Assembly (NCBI GenBank): GCA_028820035.1
Contig: JAPPKI010000314.1
Span: forward strand, 1-7,309
Direction: 5' to 3'
DNA from: a bacterium
GTDB taxonomy: Bacteria; Actinomycetota; Acidimicrobiia; Acidimicrobiales; Bin134
Length of the DNA stretch: 7,309 nucleotides
Made by a program: the position numbers and the translations under genes. The notes below the pieces were generated by a model. The model was not told the DNA's origin. It was given only the letters and a program-made list of their open reading frames with translations, and did no database searches. Positions 6,620 to 7,309 of this stretch are shown in pieces. Every line of letters starts with the position of its first letter. Positions within the stretch are counted from its first letter, which is position 1.

Positions 6620-7168
6620 ATGACGACCCTCATCGGCCTCGATCCCACCTCGGGCCCGTTCGACCGCACCGACGACCATGACTTCTCTCCCCGGCCGGCC
6701 AGCTTGGATGGTGCGGTCGTCGCTTTGGTGGCCAACGGCCTCGGCGAGGGAGAGATCTTCCTGGATGCCCTCTACGACGAGTTGACCAAGCTGAGTGACC
6801 TGCAAGCTCCGCTCAAGGTGGTCAAGAGCTCGGTGTCCATTCCCCCTGATCCGGGAGACTGGAGTCGGTTGACCGAGGAGGCAACTGTCGCCATCACCGG
6901 CTTCGGTGGTTGAGGCAGCTGTAGCGCCCGCAGTTTGCGGGACGCAGTGGAGTTGGAGTGGGCCGGCGTTCCCAGCGTCGCCATCGTCCATGAGGAGATG
7001 AGAGGATCGGCCCAGGCCATCGCCCGAGTCAGCGGATGCCCCGACTACGAGTTTCTCACCGTCGACTATCCATGGGTACCCATCGCCATCTGGTCGAAAG
7101 AGGAGTGCCTGGACCTGGCTGAGGTCATGGCCCCCAAGGTCTTGGACGCACTGACTGGCCAGAGCTGA
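6620..7168 (+). CDS. UGSC family selenoprotein (selenocysteine at residue 98)
   Basis: One reading frame of 182 residues runs from ATG 6620 to TGA 7166-7168, interrupted only by an in-frame TGA at 6911-6913. Decoding that TGA as selenocysteine gives GFGG-U98-G-S-C101, the motif after which the UGSC (seleno)protein family is named as I recall it. The sequence stays protein-like on both sides: SLDGAVVALVANGLGEGE (28-45) is a beta-alpha start, VAITGFGG (90-97) is the strand leading to the motif, and LRDAVELEWAGVPSVAIV continues after it. U98 and C101 form a UxxC pair as in redox-active thiol/selenol sites; the strand-then-motif layout recalls the Sec site of glycine-reductase B subunits, though homology is not established here. 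A hairpin suited to SECIS function follows the UGA. The gene sits 39 bp after the 327-aa gene. The exact reaction is unknown. A simple stop would leave a 97-aa stub and a headless fragment. Confidence 0.9.
6911..6913 (+). other. UGA codon recoded as selenocysteine
   Basis: In-frame TGA, codon 98 of the gene starting at 6620, followed by GGC AGC TGT (Gly-Ser-Cys). Support comes from the UGSC motif, continued coding after it to a second TGA at 7166, and the hairpin just downstream. The recoding needs SelB, tRNA-Sec, SelA and SelD, none of which is in this window. Confidence 0.88.
6924..6945 (+). promoter_or_regulatory. Bacterial SECIS-like hairpin
   Basis: CCCGC (6927-6931) pairs with GCGGG (6937-6941) around a 5-nt loop AGUUU. 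A further GCG (6924-6926) pairs with CGC (6943-6945) past a bulged A6942. That is 8 base pairs, all G-C, with a G in the apical loop, and 18 nt from the end of the UGA to the loop. Bacterial SECIS elements sit within the coding sequence just after the UGA and present a G and U in a small apical loop to SelB, so both position and shape fit. Weaker G-U pairs may extend the stem towards the UGA. Confidence 0.8.
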
Positions 7169-7171
7169 CCG

Positions 7172-7309
7172 TTACTTCGTTGAAGCAGAGTTGGTTGAAG
7201 AAATAGCCAACGCACCAAAGACGCCAACGGCGGCAACCGCCGCGCCCAACCAGAAAGCGTTGGCGAATGCCGCACCAGTGGCTTCATCTCCTACGGCCAA
7301 CACCAGCAC
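7172..7309 (-). CDS. C-terminal end of a probable membrane transporter, partial
   Basis: The minus strand reads open from the right edge for 45 residues to TAA at 7174-7172. The stretch AFANAFWLGAAVAAVGVFGA is strongly hydrophobic and forms one transmembrane helix, followed by a short Ser/Thr-rich tail ending in STK. This looks like the last helix of a multi-pass permease such as an EmrB/QacA-type major facilitator drug exporter, but the fragment is too short to be sure. It converges on the selenoprotein gene with only 3 bp between stop codons. Confidence 0.6.
   Translation of the reverse strand: MLVLAVGDEATGAAFANAFWLGAAVAAVGVFGALAISSTNSASTK

Noticed and set aside
6911..6913. Nonsense mutation or sequencing error making a pseudogene
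   Set aside because: The TGA sits exactly at the U of U-G-S-C, the downstream frame is intact for 84 residues, and a SECIS-like hairpin follows. A random stop would not be expected to meet all three.
6539..6991. 150-codon minus-strand ORF over the selenoprotein gene
   Set aside because: Shadow of the plus-strand coding sequence, which explains the UGSC motif and the hairpin; no motif in this frame.
6935..7168. Separate small gene starting at TTG 6935
   Set aside because: There is no ribosome site or promoter element, and the start would fall in the SECIS loop; it is the C-terminal half of the selenoprotein.

Overview
The window looks like chromosomal DNA from a GC-rich Actinomycetota. This is inference: it rests on the GC-rich codons, the GTG/TTG starts, the mix of Shine-Dalgarno and leaderless starts, the divergent alanine dehydrogenase / Lrp-AsnC pair known from mycobacteria, and an enoyl-CoA hydratase resembling mycobacterial EchA20. 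An uncultured acidimicrobial-type genome would fit, but the sequence alone does not fix the class. Genes are tightly packed, and the three convergent junctions are only 10, 11 and 3 bp. I saw no mobile element, CRISPR array, tRNA or rRNA.

Left part (1-3796), oxidative and acyl-CoA catabolism. A luciferase-like flavin monooxygenase runs off the left edge on the minus strand (start TTG at 487). It is divergent from an enoyl-CoA hydratase/isomerase family gene (584-1351). An SDR dehydrogenase (1362-2231, minus) converges on the latter, and a GMC flavin oxidoreductase (2276-3796, plus) diverges from the SDR across 44 bp. The set suggests breakdown of a lipid, steroid, terpenoid or other alcohol-bearing substrate; the substrate is not shown.

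Middle part (3808-5587), alanine metabolism. An alanine dehydrogenase (ald, minus) is divergent from an Lrp/AsnC regulator (plus). Between them is an AT-rich control region with a strong palindrome and a repeat spaced 40 bp. This matches the ald/aldR layout of mycobacteria.

Right part (5597-7168) is the most interesting. A 327-aa protein of unrecognised function is followed by a selenoprotein gene. The second gene is split by an in-frame TGA (6911-6913) that reads as selenocysteine, giving U-G-S-C, and a SECIS-like hairpin starts 10 nt after the UGA. Without recoding it would be called as two fragments. The pair appears to be a small redox module of unknown role, directly downstream of the Lrp regulator. 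The C-terminus of a probable membrane transporter enters from the right edge on the minus strand.

Transcription and translation signals fall into two classes. The genes at 584, 4941 (minus) and 5126 have clear Shine-Dalgarno sequences. The genes at 2231 (minus), 2276, 5597 and 6620 have none; each has a TAnnnT hexamer exactly 6 nt before its start codon, the signature of leaderless actinobacterial promoters.
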